Positions 45,284-56,361 are shown, numbered from the stretch's first letter. The stretch is DNA of 64,000 nt from Grimontia celer (GCF_900055185.1 NZ_FIZX01000001.1:2232001-2296000); one strand, 5' to 3'. Program-made: numbers and translations. The notes: generated by a model not told the origin, from the letters alone.

Positions 45284-46252
45284 TCAGGCGTGTGCGTGAA
45301 ACTGCTTAATTTTATCGCGGTAACCATCAAGACGCTGTGGTGTCATCATATTGCGGTTATCGTCTGTCACCAGACCACCAAGCTGATCAGCAACTTGTTG
45401 GGCAGTTTGAAGCATGAGCTTAAAGTTCTGCTCGGCTTCACCGTAACAAGGCAACGTCATAAACAAGGTAATACCCGGTGTGGTGAACTGATGAATCGTT
45501 GCCAGCGGGAAGCTACCTGGGTTAAACATGTTTGCTGCGCTGAACAAAACTTTGCCTGTACCAGCCAAATCAGCATGACGATGGAAAATTTCCATCTCAC
45601 CGAAAATCATACCGTGCTGTTCAAGGCAGTTAATCAGCTCTTCGCCATCAAACTCACTGTTGTTGGCAGCCTGCACATTCATGATCAACACTTGTTGCTC
45701 AGGCTCTTTCGGTGCTTCCTCTTCAACCTCTACCGCTTCTTCTGAAACAGTATCAGTCGCCTCTTTCTCTTCAGCCAACGGCGCAATAGCCTCTGACTGT
45801 GCAATCACTGGTTCAGCAATCGTCTCAGAAAAAGCGCTCTCTTCCTCAGGCGTTTGAATAGATTGCACGGGAGAATCAACAACCTTATCAGCCTCTTCCG
45901 AATCTGCTGCTGAAAAGACCGGTAATGGCAAATCGTCTTCTTTTTCCTTTGCAGGCATTTCTTCTGTCTGTCCTGCAAATAAAGGATCGACGTCCGGCTT
46001 TTCACCGAAGTTGAGACCTGGCTCTTTGCGCTCTGTTTTTGGCTTTTCATTGCTACCCGCCTTGATCACGCGGACTGAGCCAATACCGTCCTGATCAAAA
46101 CCAGTTTCGTCCTTTTCCCTTAACTTACCAATTGGCTTTTCACCAAATTTCGCGGGCTTTTCCTTACGGCTTGTCCACAAGCCATGAAGCAACAACGCGG
46201 CGATAGCCACCGCACCCAAAATGATTAAAACAAGGCGCAATTCCTGCATCAT
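45284..46252 (-). CDS. zipA: ZipA cell-division protein
   Basis: 322 residues. N-terminal membrane anchor (LRLVLIILGAVAIAALLLHGLW, residues 5-26), then a basic segment, a long acidic Pro/Glu-rich linker (about 60-185), and the C-terminal ZipA domain that binds the FtsZ tail (QVLIMNVQAANNSEFDGEEL onward, about 187-322). It tethers the Z ring to the membrane. Two adjacent Met codons are possible starts. The usual partner ligA is not adjacent; a plus-strand gene block intervenes. Confidence 0.96.
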   Translation of the reverse strand: MMQELRLVLIILGAVAIAALLLHGLWTSRKEKPAKFGEKPIGKLREKDETGFDQDGIGSVRVIKAGSNEKPKTERKEPGLNFGEKPDVDPLFAGQTEEMPAKEKEDDLPLPVFSAADSEEADKVVDSPVQSIQTPEEESAFSETIAEPVIAQSEAIAPLAEEKEATDTVSEEAVEVEEEAPKEPEQQVLIMNVQAANNSEFDGEELINCLEQHGMIFGEMEIFHRHADLAGTGKVLFSAANMFNPGSFPLATIHQFTTPGITLFMTLPCYGEAEQNFKLMLQTAQQVADQLGGLVTDDNRNMMTPQRLDGYRDKIKQFHAHA

Positions 46253-46745
46253 TTAATCTCAGCATTTATCCAATTAACGACGAGAGTCCGCAAGCGGTTG
46301 TGACCTATCTAAACACCTTGGTACAACCTTTGGCAATGTCGCACATACAAATTGCTGACTACTGTACCAAAAAGCGTATGAAAGTTAACGTCCATACCGC
46401 GAGAACACTGAAAAAGTCACTGTTATGACAGCGAAAACACGCACAATGCGCATATTAAACAGGTTCCACTGAGCTGTTTGACAATGGCTGAGTTCAATAA
46501 TTCACCAGTGGCGTAAATTGCCATTATCTGGTCTTAGACGTTAACATTCCCTCTTCAACGAGGCATCGATAGCGGTGTTGCATCGCCAGCTGGAATATCA
46601 ATATTGCGTTTTAAACCCCGAAAACCCAAGGTTTCTTCTCGATGCGCCGTCACCTGTAAGATGAAGTCAAAGTTGGCTTAGTTCCTGCTTTAGCAATAAA
46701 AATATTCAATTTTTGCCTTTGGGATAGGCACGGAAAGGAGATTCT
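46253..46745. other. Gene-free divergent region between zipA and cysZ
   Basis: 493 bp. No open frame of interest, no clear inverted repeat and no promoter that I can support. It must hold the divergent promoters of zipA and cysZ. The cysZ ribosome binding site GGAAAGGAG is at 46733-46741. Confidence 0.6.
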
Positions 46746-47507
46746 ATGAACCCAACTCAAATGGCTAAGCAGCCGGTATCTGGTGCGAGCTATTTTCTTC
46801 GCGGATTTTCCCTCATGTTTACGCCCGGGATCCGTCGCTTTGTCATTATTCCGTTGGTCGTAAACCTGCTTTTGATGGGCACCCTAATTGGTGTTGTCCT
46901 TTCTCAACTCAGTGATTGGATTAATGGCTGGTTATCCTACCTACCTGAAATGCTGAATTGGCTCTCATATGTCTTGTGGCCTCTGCTGGCAATAGCAATA
47001 TTAGTTATTTGTTCTTACTTTTTCAGCACCGTTGCCAACTGGATTGCGGCCCCTTTCAACGGCCTGTTGGCTGAACACTTGGAAGCTAAGCTGACAGGCA
47101 AACGTCCACCAGACGATGGCATTGCTGGCATCATTAAAGATTTACCGCGTGTGTTTAAACGCGAATGGCAGAAGCTTGCTTACTACTTGCCGAAAGCACT
47201 GGGTCTGTTATTGCTGATGTGGATTCCCGCCATTGGTCAAACGCTCGGCCCGGTGCTGTGGTTTTTGTTCAGCGCCTGGATGATGGGGATTCAATACTGT
47301 GATTACCCGTTTGATAACCACCGCGTCTCTTTCCCCAACATGAAAGCAACACTTCGTGATAACAAAGGCTCTACCATGAGTTTTGGCGCTTTGGTGATGT
47401 TTTTCACCATGACACCGATTCTCAACCTTTTTGTTATGCCGGCCGCCGTCTGCGGTGCAACGGCGATGTGGGTAGATAAATATCGCGGCAATCTTGCCCG
47501 CTATTAA
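46746..47507 (+). CDS. cysZ: CysZ sulfate transporter
   Basis: 253 residues, four to six membrane-embedded helices, family motifs [20 protein letters not shown] at the N-terminus and [16 protein letters not shown] in the middle. It imports sulfate for cysteine synthesis and is usually next to cysK, as here. It has its own terminator before cysK. Confidence 0.96.
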   Translation: MNPTQMAKQPVSGASYFLRGFSLMFTPGIRRFVIIPLVVNLLLMGTLIGVVLSQLSDWINGWLSYLPEMLNWLSYVLWPLLAIAILVICSYFFSTVANWIAAPFNGLLAEHLEAKLTGKRPPDDGIAGIIKDLPRVFKREWQKLAYYLPKALGLLLLMWIPAIGQTLGPVLWFLFSAWMMGIQYCDYPFDNHRVSFPNMKATLRDNKGSTMSFGALVMFFTMTPILNLFVMPAAVCGATAMWVDKYRGNLARY

Positions 47508-47536
47508 TTACTCCCAACTTCGTCTCAATGCTTCGG

Positions 47537-47574
47537 AAAAACACCTTTGCTCTACAGAGCAAAGGTGTTTTCTG
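47537..47574 (+). terminator. Terminator of cysZ
   Basis: 15-bp perfect stem (AAACACCTTTGCTCT and complement), 2-nt loop, then TTTCTG. Confidence 0.85.
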
Positions 47575-47716
47575 CTTCTAAATACACTATTTAGTGTTAC
47601 CCGCATCTGAAACCATGCTGATAACAATAAGATATAACTAACGATTACTTTGCTTTCAGCCAAATCAGGATATTCTAAATCTCGTATATCCCCTGCAAAC
47701 CGAAGGAACGAAGAAG

Positions 47717-48685
47717 ATGGGTAAAATTTACGAAGATAATTCAACCACTATCGGCAACACGCCGCTTGTACGTCTAAACCGTGTATCAAACGGCAAAGTG
47801 CTGGTAAAAATTGAAGCTCGCAACCCTAGCTTTAGCGTTAAATGCCGTATCGGTGCAAACATGATTTGGGATGCAGAGAAAAGCGGCAAACTGAAGCCTG
47901 GTGTTGAGCTGGTTGAACCAACCAGTGGTAACACAGGTATCGCGCTGGCTTATGTTGCTGCAGCCCGTGGTTACAAACTGACTCTGACCATGCCTGAGTC
48001 AATGAGCCTTGAGCGTCGTAAGCTGCTGAAAGCACTGGGTGCAAACTTGGTTCTGACCGAAGCAGCGAAAGGCATGAAAGGGGCGATTGCTAAAGCAGAA
48101 GAAATTGTTGCTGCTGACCCAGCGAAATTCCTGATGCTGCAACAGTTCAATAACCCTGCTAACCCAGAGATCCACGAGAAGACCACAGGTCCTGAGATTT
48201 GGGAAGATACTGAAGGCGAAATCGACGTATTCGTATCTGGCGTAGGTACGGGTGGTACGCTGACTGGTGTTAGCCGCTACATCAAAAACACCAAGGGCAA
48301 AGCAATCACCACTGTTGCAGTAGAGCCAGCTGAATCTCCAGTTATCACTCAAACTGTGAATGGCGATGACGTTCAACCAGCACCTCACAAAATCCAAGGT
48401 ATCGGTGCAGGCTTCGTACCTGGCAATCTGGATTTGTCTCTGGTTGACAAAACTGTACTGGTTACCTCTGACGAAGCGATTGCAATGGCACGCCGTCTGA
48501 TGGAAGAAGAAGGTATCCTTGCAGGTATTTCTTCAGGTGCTGCTGTCGTTGCTGCCAACAAAATTGCAGAATTGCCTGAGTTCGCAGGCAAAAACATCGT
48601 AACGATTCTCCCAAGTTCTGGTGAGCGTTACCTGAGTTCTGCACTGTTCGCTGGCATCTTCACAGAGCTTGAAAACCAGCAATAA
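47717..48685 (+). CDS. cysK: O-acetylserine sulfhydrylase A (cysteine synthase)
   Basis: 322 residues. PLP-binding Lys42 ([11 protein letters not shown]), substrate loop PTSGNTG (about 68-74) and the phosphate-binding glycine-rich loop ([12 protein letters not shown]). It makes cysteine from O-acetylserine and sulfide. The ribosome binding site is GAAGGAACGAAG. Order cysZ-cysK-ptsHI-crr is the same as in enterics. Confidence 0.98.
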   Translation: MGKIYEDNSTTIGNTPLVRLNRVSNGKVLVKIEARNPSFSVKCRIGANMIWDAEKSGKLKPGVELVEPTSGNTGIALAYVAAARGYKLTLTMPESMSLERRKLLKALGANLVLTEAAKGMKGAIAKAEEIVAADPAKFLMLQQFNNPANPEIHEKTTGPEIWEDTEGEIDVFVSGVGTGGTLTGVSRYIKNTKGKAITTVAVEPAESPVITQTVNGDDVQPAPHKIQGIGAGFVPGNLDLSLVDKTVLVTSDEAIAMARRLMEEEGILAGISSGAAVVAANKIAELPEFAGKNIVTILPSSGERYLSSALFAGIFTELENQQ

Positions 48686-48724
48686 CAGGCCTCGCGCTTC
48701 CAAATCCAATCGCATGATTGGCAA

Positions 48725-48752
48725 CAAAAAAGCCCCGTTGGGGCTTTTTTGT
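48725..48752 (+). terminator. Terminator of cysK
   Basis: AAAAAAGCCCC/GGGGCTTTTTT with loop GTT. Confidence 0.93.
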
Positions 48753-49002
48753 TTGATTTTTTCAGCCTGCTCTAGTAAAAAATCCCCGCCTTTTATTTTC
48801 GGCCTCGAAATTAATATCCGCCTCGACTGTGAGTCAGGTGTTGTTTTGAGCGAAAATGTCACAAAAGTTTGACTTGGATTAAGCTAGGGCACTCAAATCT
48901 TGGTTAGTTTACCGTCCATCGATAGCCAAAACTGGTCAATCAGTTTAAGCTAACCGAAGATTTAATACATAAACCTAAATAAATAATGTATCGGGGTAAA
49001 AC
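48753..49002. other. Leader/promoter region of the pts operon
   Basis: About 250 bp between the cysK terminator and ptsH. It is AT-rich and must contain the pts promoter, but no hexamer pair stood out. The ribosome binding site of ptsH is GGGG at 48992-48995. Confidence 0.5.
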
Positions 49003-49260
49003 ATGTATCAAAAGCAAGTAGAAATCACTGCTGAAAACGGTCTGCACACTCGTCCTGCGGCTCAGTTTGTTAAAGAAGCGAAAGGCTTCGATGCAAAAAT
49101 CACTGTAGAATCTGGCGGTAAAGAAGCAAGCGCAACCAGCCTGTTCAAGCTGCAAACTCTGGGTCTGACCAAGGGTACTGTTGTTACTATCAAAGCAGAC
49201 GGTGCACAAGCTCAAGAAGCAGTTGATCACCTGGTTAAGCTGATGGACGAGCTGGAATAA
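49003..49260 (+). CDS. ptsH: HPr phosphocarrier protein
   Basis: 85 residues, exact family length. His15 ([12 protein letters not shown]) is the phosphorylation site; Ser46 lies in [12 protein letters not shown]. It carries phosphate from enzyme I to the sugar-specific EII proteins. It is the first gene of ptsH-ptsI-crr. Confidence 0.98.
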   Translation: MYQKQVEITAENGLHTRPAAQFVKEAKGFDAKITVESGGKEASATSLFKLQTLGLTKGTVVTIKADGAQAQEAVDHLVKLMDELE

Positions 49261-49315
49261 TCCAGCTCTTTTTCTATCCATTAGTATTTCAATTTGATCA
49301 ATGTAGGGTAAGGCT

Positions 49316-51043
49316 ATGATTTCAGGTATCCTGGCATCTCCTGGTATTGCTTTTGGTAAAGCGCTGCTACTCCAAGAAGACGACATCGTCATCAACAAAA
49401 ATCCAGTTCCAGCTGACCAGCTAGACGCAGAAATCGCTCGTCTTTACGACGCACGCGAAAAATCTAAACAGCAACTTGAAGTGATTAAAGACAAGGCGCG
49501 CGAAACTTTCGGTGAAGAGAAAGAAGCGATCTTTGAAGGTCACATCATGCTGCTTGAAGATGAAGAGCTAGAAGAAGAAATCATAGCTTTCATTAAGGAC
49601 AACAATGCTTCTGCTGAATACGCGATTTACAGCGTTATCGAAGAGCAAGCAGTCACCCTCGAATCTCTGGACGACGAGTACCTGAAAGAGCGTGCAACTG
49701 ACATTCGTGACATCGGCTCACGTTTTGTTAAGAACGCACTGGGTATCAACATCGTGTCCCTGAGCGCAATCAATGAAGAAGTGATTCTGGTCGCTAACGA
49801 CCTGACTCCTTCTGAAACTGCACAAATCAACCTAGACTACGTGCTGGGTTTCATCACCGACATCGGTGGCCGTACGTCTCACACCTCTATCATGGCGCGT
49901 TCTCTGGAACTGCCTGCGATCGTTGGTACCAACGACATCACCAAGCGTGTGAACAACGGCGATATGCTGGTTCTTGATGCAATCAACAATACGATTGTTA
50001 TCAACCCAAGCGAAGAAGAATTGACCAAATTCAAAGCTATCCGTGACGAGTTCATCGCAGAGAAAGAAGAGCTGGCAAAACTGAAAGACCTGCCTGCTGT
50101 TACTCTGGATGGCCACCAAGTGGAAGTATGCGGCAACATCGGTACAGTGAAAGACTGTGACGGCGTTAACCGCAATGGCGGTGAAGGTGTAGGCCTGTAC
50201 CGTACAGAATTCCTGTTCATGGACCGCGATGCGCTGCCAACTGAAGAAGTTCAGTACAAAGCGTACAAAGAAGTTGCAGAAGCAATGCATGGCCACCCAG
50301 TGATCATCCGTACCATGGATATCGGTGGTGACAAAGATCTGCCATACATGGACCTGCCAAAAGAAATGAACCCGTTCCTGGGTTGGCGTGCAGTTCGCAT
50401 CAGTCTGGACCGTCGTGAAATCCTTCGCGACCAGCTGCGTGCAATCCTGCGTGCGTCTGCACACGGTAAACTTCGCGTGATGTTCCCTATGATCATCTCT
50501 GTTGAAGAAATCCGTGAGCTGAAAAAAGCAATTGAAGAGTACAAAGCGGAACTGCGCGCCGAAGGTCTGGCATTCGACGAGAACATCGAGATCGGTGTGA
50601 TGGTTGAAACCCCTGCTGCTGCTGCAATCGCTCACCACCTTGCAAAAGAAGTTGAGTTCTTTAGCATTGGTACAAACGACTTAACCCAGTATACTCTTGC
50701 GGTTGACCGTGGTAATGAGCTGATCTCTCACCTGTACAACCCACTGTCTCCAGCAGTACTGACCGTAATCAAGCAGGTTATCGACGCTTCTCACAAAGAA
50801 GGCAAGTGGACCGGCATGTGTGGTGAGTTGGCTGGCGACGAGCGTGCAACGCTGCTTCTGATGGGCATGGGTCTGGACGAGTTCAGCATGAGTGGTATCT
50901 CTATCCCACGCATCAAGAAGATCATTCGTAATGCTAACTTTGCTGATGTTAAAGCAATGGCGGAAGAAGCACTGGCAATGCCTACTGCAGCAGAAATTGC
51001 TGAGCATGTAGAAAAATTCATTGCAGAGAAAACTGTCTGCTAA
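49316..51043 (+). CDS. ptsI: PTS enzyme I (phosphoenolpyruvate-protein phosphotransferase)
   Basis: 575 residues, full length. N-terminal HPr-binding/phospho-His domain with His189 ([14 protein letters not shown]); C-terminal PEP-binding barrel ([44 protein letters not shown], and the Cys in GMCGELAGD). It starts the phosphate relay from PEP. Codon use is strongly biased, as for a highly expressed gene, like ptsH and crr. Confidence 0.98.
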   Translation: MISGILASPGIAFGKALLLQEDDIVINKNPVPADQLDAEIARLYDAREKSKQQLEVIKDKARETFGEEKEAIFEGHIMLLEDEELEEEIIAFIKDNNASAEYAIYSVIEEQAVTLESLDDEYLKERATDIRDIGSRFVKNALGINIVSLSAINEEVILVANDLTPSETAQINLDYVLGFITDIGGRTSHTSIMARSLELPAIVGTNDITKRVNNGDMLVLDAINNTIVINPSEEELTKFKAIRDEFIAEKEELAKLKDLPAVTLDGHQVEVCGNIGTVKDCDGVNRNGGEGVGLYRTEFLFMDRDALPTEEVQYKAYKEVAEAMHGHPVIIRTMDIGGDKDLPYMDLPKEMNPFLGWRAVRISLDRREILRDQLRAILRASAHGKLRVMFPMIISVEEIRELKKAIEEYKAELRAEGLAFDENIEIGVMVETPAAAAIAHHLAKEVEFFSIGTNDLTQYTLAVDRGNELISHLYNPLSPAVLTVIKQVIDASHKEGKWTGMCGELAGDERATLLLMGMGLDEFSMSGISIPRIKKIIRNANFADVKAMAEEALAMPTAAEIAEHVEKFIAEKTVC

Positions 51044-51085
51044 GATACAGCAGCAAAGAATTGATAACGCTTAGGAGCAAACACT

Positions 51086-51595
51086 ATGGGTCTGTTTGAC
51101 AAACTGAAGAAGCTGGTTTCTGACGACAGCAACGACGCTGGCGCGATCGAAATCATCGCACCACTGTCTGGTGAAATCGTAAACATCGAAGACGTGCCAG
51201 ACGTTGTTTTCGCTGAGAAAATCGTTGGTGACGGCATCGCGATCAAACCAGCTGGCGACAAAATGGTTGCACCAGTAAACGGTACCATTGGTAAGATTTT
51301 CGAAACTAACCACGCGTTCTCTATCGAATCTGAAGACGGCATCGAGCTGTTCGTTCACTTCGGTATTGATACCGTTGAACTGAAAGGTGAAGGCTTCAAG
51401 CGTATCGCTGAAGAAGGTCAGACTGTTAAAGTTGGCGACCCAATCATCGAATTCGATCTGGCTATGCTGGAAGAGAAAGCGAAGTCTACCCTGACTCCTG
51501 TTGTTATCTCTAACATGGACGAAATCAAAGAGCTGAACAAGCTGTCTGGTGCCGTTTCTGTTGGTGAAACTCCAGTACTGCGTATCAAGAAGTAA
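51086..51595 (+). CDS. crr: Glucose-specific PTS enzyme IIA (EIIA-Glc)
   Basis: 169 residues. His76 (ETNHAFSIE) and the phosphorylated His91 ([12 protein letters not shown]) are present. It delivers phosphate to glucose EIIBC and, by its phosphorylation state, controls adenylate cyclase and inducer exclusion. It is 42 bp after ptsI with a GGAG ribosome binding site, and a strong terminator follows. Confidence 0.98.
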   Translation: MGLFDKLKKLVSDDSNDAGAIEIIAPLSGEIVNIEDVPDVVFAEKIVGDGIAIKPAGDKMVAPVNGTIGKIFETNHAFSIESEDGIELFVHFGIDTVELKGEGFKRIAEEGQTVKVGDPIIEFDLAMLEEKAKSTLTPVVISNMDEIKELNKLSGAVSVGETPVLRIKK

Positions 51596-51609
51596 TTCTT
51601 GATACGCAA

Positions 51610-51642
51610 GAAAAAGCGCAGCTTCGGCTGCGCTTTTTTTGT
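51610..51642 (+). terminator. Terminator of ptsHI-crr
   Basis: AAAAGCGCAGC-TTCG-GCTGCGCTTTT, a UUCG tetraloop hairpin followed by T. Confidence 0.95.
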
Positions 51643-51679
51643 GTCGGTTAGAAAGGGAGGTGAACACTTCCCTTTTTGT

Positions 51680-54121
51680 TTAAAACGTTTCTGACAGTTG
51701 GTAAAGACGCAGCCCTGCTTTCAATGTCTCCGCATCTGCAGAGCCTTCAAAGTTGACTGTTACCGGAGAACATGGCATCAACGTGAAGCTACTGTCACTG
51801 AAGCGTCCCTCGCCTTCAAACTCAAGATGAACAAAGAACGCTGGCAAATCTGACGTCAATACCAGCTGCAAGCCATCCATCCCTTCTATGATTTCAACGT
51901 CCACTGAGGCCTTAGGTAGTGGCAAGCGCTTATAAACATCATCAAACCAGGTGTTGGTGATCTCCTTGCCTTCGCATTCCATGACCACATGGAAGAAACC
52001 CTGATGTTTACGCTCATCAATCACTTCTCTATCGCATTGCCAAACCATTTGGTTGTCATCTTCGCCCAACTTGGTTTCAAACGGCCAGGTATCAATCACT
52101 TCGCCTTGCCAGTCATACCAAGTCACCTGCCCTCTAACATGTACATTCCGGTGCTCATCATTGATCAGACGAAGTGCCAACGCATCTTGCTCTTCCACGA
52201 ATACCGCCGCCTGAGCATCAAAGAAGCGCTTGGCATGATAGTGGAGTTGCTTCCAGCGCCCCGTGTACTCAATGCTTGACCACGAGCTCACTGGCCAACA
52301 GTCATTCAGTTGCCAGTAGAGAATCCCTCGGCACAGTGGTTTGTTGGCGCGCCAGTATTCACTCGCTGTCTTAATTGCCAGTGCCTGCTGAACCTGGCTC
52401 AGATATAACATCTGTGCGAAATCTTTCGGAAAGCGGAAGTAGCGGGTGAACATCTCCGTCATGATGCTGTTGCCACGTCCATTTTTCTGGTGTTGCTCAA
52501 AGGTCGGTGATGTGACGTTCCAGTCGGCTTCTGAAGCGAAAGTTTTCACTGTTGGAAGAGACGGCCAGGACTGATAACCAAACTCACTACAAAAACGCGG
52601 CTTTACTGTGTGGTAGGCATCAAAGGACTTACCTGAGTGCCACACATCCCAGAAGTGCATGTCACCCTTGTTGTCATCATGCCAGGCATCGCCAAAGTCC
52701 AACTCACCATTACAAGGCGAACTCGCCCAGAAGCGGCGGTAAGGGTCCTCACGCTCAACCACTTCCTGCAGCACCCGGTTAAGGCGATCATAATTCACCA
52801 CGTACTTTTCGCGGTTGGTGCGCGACTCTGGATACCAACCGATCGCACCAATAACTTCGTTATCACCGCACCACAGGGCAATAGAGGCATGATCGCTGAG
52901 ACGACGCACCTGATACGCCACTTCCAGCTCTACATCTTTCAGAAATTCTGGTGTTGAAGGATAAAGCGCGCAGGCAAACATGAGATCTTGCCACACCATC
53001 AGACCCAGCTCATCGCACAACTCGTAGAAGCAGTCACGCTCATACATACCACCGCCCCAGACACGAATCATATTCATGTTCGCCGCTTTTGCATCTTCTA
53101 AAAGCTGACGATAGCGTTCTGGTGTTTGCAATCCCGGCATGGCATCCAATGGAATCCAATTAGCCCCTTTGGACATGATCGCTTTACCATTCATCACAAA
53201 AGTCAGTGCCGACCCAGCTTCGTCTGGCGTGGTATCCAGATGGAGCTCTCGAAGACCAATGCGTTTGGTGACCCGTTGACCATCAACCGATACAGTCAGT
53301 GAGTAAAGCGGTTGACTACCGTACCCTGTTGGCCACCAACGCTCTGGGTGAGTTATCGTGAAGCCACAAGTCAAAGGCTCAACATCTGCTGCAATGATAG
53401 TGCTTTGTGACTCACCACAAGGAGATGTAAGCACGCATTCAATCGCCGCAGAATCAGTACCAACGACTTCTGCATCGATAGAAAGGGTAAGGTCGCATTG
53501 GCCATTACTTTGCCATTGCTGGGCAGTGCGAACACCTTTGAGCGCCACATTGTGAATTGGCTGTAACTTCACGCTGTCATAAATACCGCTGGCAAGCAGG
53601 CAAATACCCCAGTCCCAGCCAGCGTGGCATTGGGTTTTGCGAAGGGTGTTCATGTGAGGAATTTGATTATTACCCACCGCCCAAGGCACAGGAAATGGCA
53701 AACGTTCAGCACGTGCTTTCGCCTCAATATCGGCACGCTTCAAGGTGACAGTGAGTATGTTCTCACCTTGCTTGAGGTAAGGACGCACATCAACTCGATA
53801 TTCTCGGAACATATTGGCGCACAGCAAGACAACCTCGCCATTCACCGCTATAGATGCCACGGTATCGACCATACTCAGCATTAGGTCAACACGAGGTGCT
53901 TCCAGCGTTGATGAATCTGCCTCGAACGATTTCGTCAGGAGCCAATCATGCTCACTGACCCATTGAACGTCAGTTTCATTGCAACCGTAGTAAGGGTCAG
54001 GGATTTTATCAGCTGCCAACAAGGCACTGTGAACATCACCAGGGATTTGGATCGGTGCGACAATGCTGTCATCAGCTAATGATGTCAGTGTCCATTCACC
54101 GTCGAGTATTAATTGGGTCAC
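51680..54121 (-). CDS. Beta-mannosidase, glycoside hydrolase family 2
   Basis: 813 residues, no signal peptide, so cytoplasmic. N-terminal jelly-roll sugar-binding domain (ILDGEWTLTS start), Ig-like domain, TIM barrel with acid/base Glu422 (LWCGDNEVIG) and nucleophile Glu513 (RFCSEFGYQSWP), then C-terminal Ig-like domains. The WCGDNE and SEFGYQ forms are those of beta-mannosidases rather than beta-galactosidases. It would hydrolyse manno-oligosaccharides or chitobiose-core mannose after uptake. It stands alone, with no transporter beside it, and is convergent with crr. Confidence 0.9.
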   Translation of the reverse strand: MTQLILDGEWTLTSLADDSIVAPIQIPGDVHSALLAADKIPDPYYGCNETDVQWVSEHDWLLTKSFEADSSTLEAPRVDLMLSMVDTVASIAVNGEVVLLCANMFREYRVDVRPYLKQGENILTVTLKRADIEAKARAERLPFPVPWAVGNNQIPHMNTLRKTQCHAGWDWGICLLASGIYDSVKLQPIHNVALKGVRTAQQWQSNGQCDLTLSIDAEVVGTDSAAIECVLTSPCGESQSTIIAADVEPLTCGFTITHPERWWPTGYGSQPLYSLTVSVDGQRVTKRIGLRELHLDTTPDEAGSALTFVMNGKAIMSKGANWIPLDAMPGLQTPERYRQLLEDAKAANMNMIRVWGGGMYERDCFYELCDELGLMVWQDLMFACALYPSTPEFLKDVELEVAYQVRRLSDHASIALWCGDNEVIGAIGWYPESRTNREKYVVNYDRLNRVLQEVVEREDPYRRFWASSPCNGELDFGDAWHDDNKGDMHFWDVWHSGKSFDAYHTVKPRFCSEFGYQSWPSLPTVKTFASEADWNVTSPTFEQHQKNGRGNSIMTEMFTRYFRFPKDFAQMLYLSQVQQALAIKTASEYWRANKPLCRGILYWQLNDCWPVSSWSSIEYTGRWKQLHYHAKRFFDAQAAVFVEEQDALALRLINDEHRNVHVRGQVTWYDWQGEVIDTWPFETKLGEDDNQMVWQCDREVIDERKHQGFFHVVMECEGKEITNTWFDDVYKRLPLPKASVDVEIIEGMDGLQLVLTSDLPAFFVHLEFEGEGRFSDSSFTLMPCSPVTVNFEGSADAETLKAGLRLYQLSETF

Positions 54122-54354
54122 GCAATTTCTCCGGATAGTACGAGATGCCGCGAACCGCTAATTCCTTGATACTGCAAAGCGTCCTTGTTGCCACGCCCAT
54201 TCAACGACTCTCAAAACATAAAAACTGGGCTGAGAACACCACAGATATGAAAAGCCGTCGAGTAGAATAAGGACGTATATGCCCGCCAATTGTCATTTCC
54301 AAAATCTGGCTCAAAAAACCGGAAAAGCCCTTTTAACCGCGCTCACAAATTCAC

Positions 54355-54386
54355 ATAAAAAAAGCACCGACTAACGGCGCTTTTAA
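54355..54386 (-). terminator. Terminator of the DyP peroxidase gene
   Basis: Imperfect stem AAAGCACCG/CGGCGCTTT with loop ACTAA, T-run on the minus strand. Confidence 0.8.
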
Positions 54387-54417
54387 TGTTATCAATAAAA
54401 TTCAAAGCATTGATAAA

Positions 54418-55314
54418 TCAGATGCTTTCTAGCACATCCATTGAAGGTGCATAGAAGTAAGCGCCTGTTACTGGTGTGGTAAAGCGAAGCAGCATGTCTG
54501 TTTTACCATCGCGCTCACCGAACATGCTTTCCAGCATGGTCTTGTGTACATGTTGAGTGTGACAATAAGCTAGGAACAGCAGACCGTGCTCACCGGAAAC
54601 AGAGCCATATGGCAGACTGTGGCGAACCATTTTCAGACCTTTGCCATCTTCTTTGATATCGACACGGCCAACGTGAGAAGTTGGCGGTACATCTTCAAGT
54701 TCAATCGAATCTGGCTTGGTGCGGCCAATCACTTTCTCTTGTTGCTTGATGGTCAGCGGCTCCCATGCTGCCAGTTTATGCACGTAACGCTGCATCATAA
54801 CGACACTGCCACCAGCACATTCTCCATCAGCGATGATCGCCACATCACGACGCGCTTCTTCGCCTTCCGGATTTTCTGTACCGTCGATAAACCCAGTCAT
54901 GTCACGCGAGTCTAGGTAACGATAACCGTATGTTTCATCAATGACTTCGATCTCTGACGCTATAGGAGACAAGAACTTTCTTAGTAAGAAGAAGTTAAGA
55001 TCATGACGGGTTGAGTGGGCATGAAGGAAAATATCACACTCCGTTGCTGGTGCATGGGCATCACCTTCCCCCAGAGGGCGGAAGCCCGCAAAATCAGCAG
55101 GTGTTACAACGCCATTGTCGGCGCAAAAAGCCGGAGAAAAAGAGACAGCCGCTTTTAAATCAGCACCTGGCTGCTGAGCATTAATGTCACCAACCAGAGA
55201 GTGGAGTGCGCGACATTGCGCAAGAACGGCAGAAGCAGAACCTTTGACTTTCAGGACTGTGTAAAGTGCGAAAGGGCCTGCATCCGCAACGATTGCCGGT
55301 TGAGAGACCGCCAT
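54418..55314 (-). CDS. yfeX: DyP-type heme peroxidase, YfeX-like
   Basis: 298 residues from ATG 55314 (MAVSQPAIVADAGPF), preceded by GGAGG; an in-frame upstream ATG has no such site. The DyP GxxDG motif is GFIDGTENP (about residue 146 on), the proximal heme His lies in PPTSHVGRVD and the distal Arg in MVRHSLPYGS. No Tat signal, so cytoplasmic as for YfeX. It oxidises porphyrinogens or dye-like substrates with peroxide. Upstream are two small genes, one of which resembles YfeZ, as in the E. coli yfeZ-yfeY-yfeX group. Confidence 0.9.
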   Translation of the reverse strand: MAVSQPAIVADAGPFALYTVLKVKGSASAVLAQCRALHSLVGDINAQQPGADLKAAVSFSPAFCADNGVVTPADFAGFRPLGEGDAHAPATECDIFLHAHSTRHDLNFFLLRKFLSPIASEIEVIDETYGYRYLDSRDMTGFIDGTENPEGEEARRDVAIIADGECAGGSVVMMQRYVHKLAAWEPLTIKQQEKVIGRTKPDSIELEDVPPTSHVGRVDIKEDGKGLKMVRHSLPYGSVSGEHGLLFLAYCHTQHVHKTMLESMFGERDGKTDMLLRFTTPVTGAYFYAPSMDVLESI

Positions 55315-55487
55315 GTAGAACCTCCAGATAATACAGCTAGACAACCCAAACAACCTCAAAACACGGAAAGCAGCCAGTATTTTAAGGTCGATTAGGTCTT
55401 TAATTTTTAGTGTTTTAAGAAAACTAGCATATTACCTGTGAAGCGCCGAGACTTTGTCTCAGATCTGTAAAGTGGGATTTCGGGCAC

Positions 55488-55883
55488 TTATACCGAAGTA
55501 ATTTCCACTTTAAGCGATGCAAATTCATCCAATTGCTCATTGCTTTGGTTTACAGAGGCTGGCGTATTAAGGCCTGCACTGACAACTGGCGACATAATGG
55601 TTCGCCAGCCACCATCATCACACTGTTCTTGAACCAGAAGGGAAATCTTCACCTCATCAGCCGTTACTTCTAAAAGCTCGGCTTTACCGATGAGTGCACC
55701 TGTTGCTTCGCCGTTATCAAACAGCACGGTTTCTTCACCAGGCACCAATGATACCGAGGTTTGCGCACGGTGTTGCTTTCCGGCACGATCCATTTCGAAA
55801 TTAACGTCAACCTGCCAGTCAGCCATGGCCAAGGGGCTTAACATTGCGCTGAACAGGACAAGCCCTTTCTTCCACTCATTCAT
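55488..55883 (-). CDS. Exported protein of unknown function
   Basis: 131 residues from ATG 55883 (MNEWKKGLVLFSAMLSPLAMA), a signal peptide; the upstream in-frame ATG at 55913 would place ten basic residues before it. The mature protein looks beta-rich (WQVDVNFEMDRAGKQHRAQTSVSLV). It overlaps the upstream membrane-protein gene by 8 bp, so translation is coupled. Position between YfeZ-like and YfeX-like genes suggests a counterpart of yfeY, but no sequence motif confirms that. Confidence 0.7.
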   Translation of the reverse strand: MNEWKKGLVLFSAMLSPLAMADWQVDVNFEMDRAGKQHRAQTSVSLVPGEETVLFDNGEATGALIGKAELLEVTADEVKISLLVQEQCDDGGWRTIMSPVVSAGLNTPASVNQSNEQLDEFASLKVEITSV

Positions 55884-56361
55884 TTTTTTCTTCTCTTGTA
55901 ATGGGGGCTTCAAACAAAAACTGAATACGGCGGCTTCTTAATAGGTATAACGCCAGCCAAATCGCCATCAGTAACATTAACGCTCCACTCCAGTGGAACT
56001 CCCAACGCTGAGTCATCAGATGCTTGATTTGCAGTATCAAATCACCACTCAACGCCACTAGGAGAATGTACTTACCGCCCCGCCATATCCGCTGGAAAAA
56101 AGCAGGATATCGATGAAGACTTCCAGCCATCAGCATCAAAGCGACAGCAGGAAATCCCAGTGCCAGCCCGACATAAAGTGCATCATGACTTGGGTAAATC
56201 AGCGAGAGCAAATCTTTGCCTTGCTCCCGGCTGACGCCTGCAATCACAAACACTATCCAGGAACGCGCCAGAAAAAGACCTGTCAGCCAGAACATTAGGT
56301 TAGGCTTCGCGTTGCCATGTTTGTCGTAATAGTCAGGAGATTGGTACAAAAGCGTATTCAT
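55876..56361 (-). CDS. DUF2919 / YfeZ-like inner-membrane protein
   Basis: 161 residues with four predicted membrane helices (about 22-42, 60-80, 95-113, 123-142) and the N-terminal PDYYDKHGNAKPNLMFWL pattern characteristic of this small family. Function unknown. First gene of a group leading to the YfeX-like peroxidase. Confidence 0.75.
   Translation of the reverse strand: MNTLLYQSPDYYDKHGNAKPNLMFWLTGLFLARSWIVFVIAGVSREQGKDLLSLIYPSHDALYVGLALGFPAVALMLMAGSLHRYPAFFQRIWRGGKYILLVALSGDLILQIKHLMTQRWEFHWSGALMLLMAIWLALYLLRSRRIQFLFEAPITREEKNE

Noticed and set aside
49832-50638. 268-codon open frame opposite ptsI
   Set aside because: Shadow of a highly codon-biased gene; composition (Phe, Val, His-rich) is not that of a real protein.
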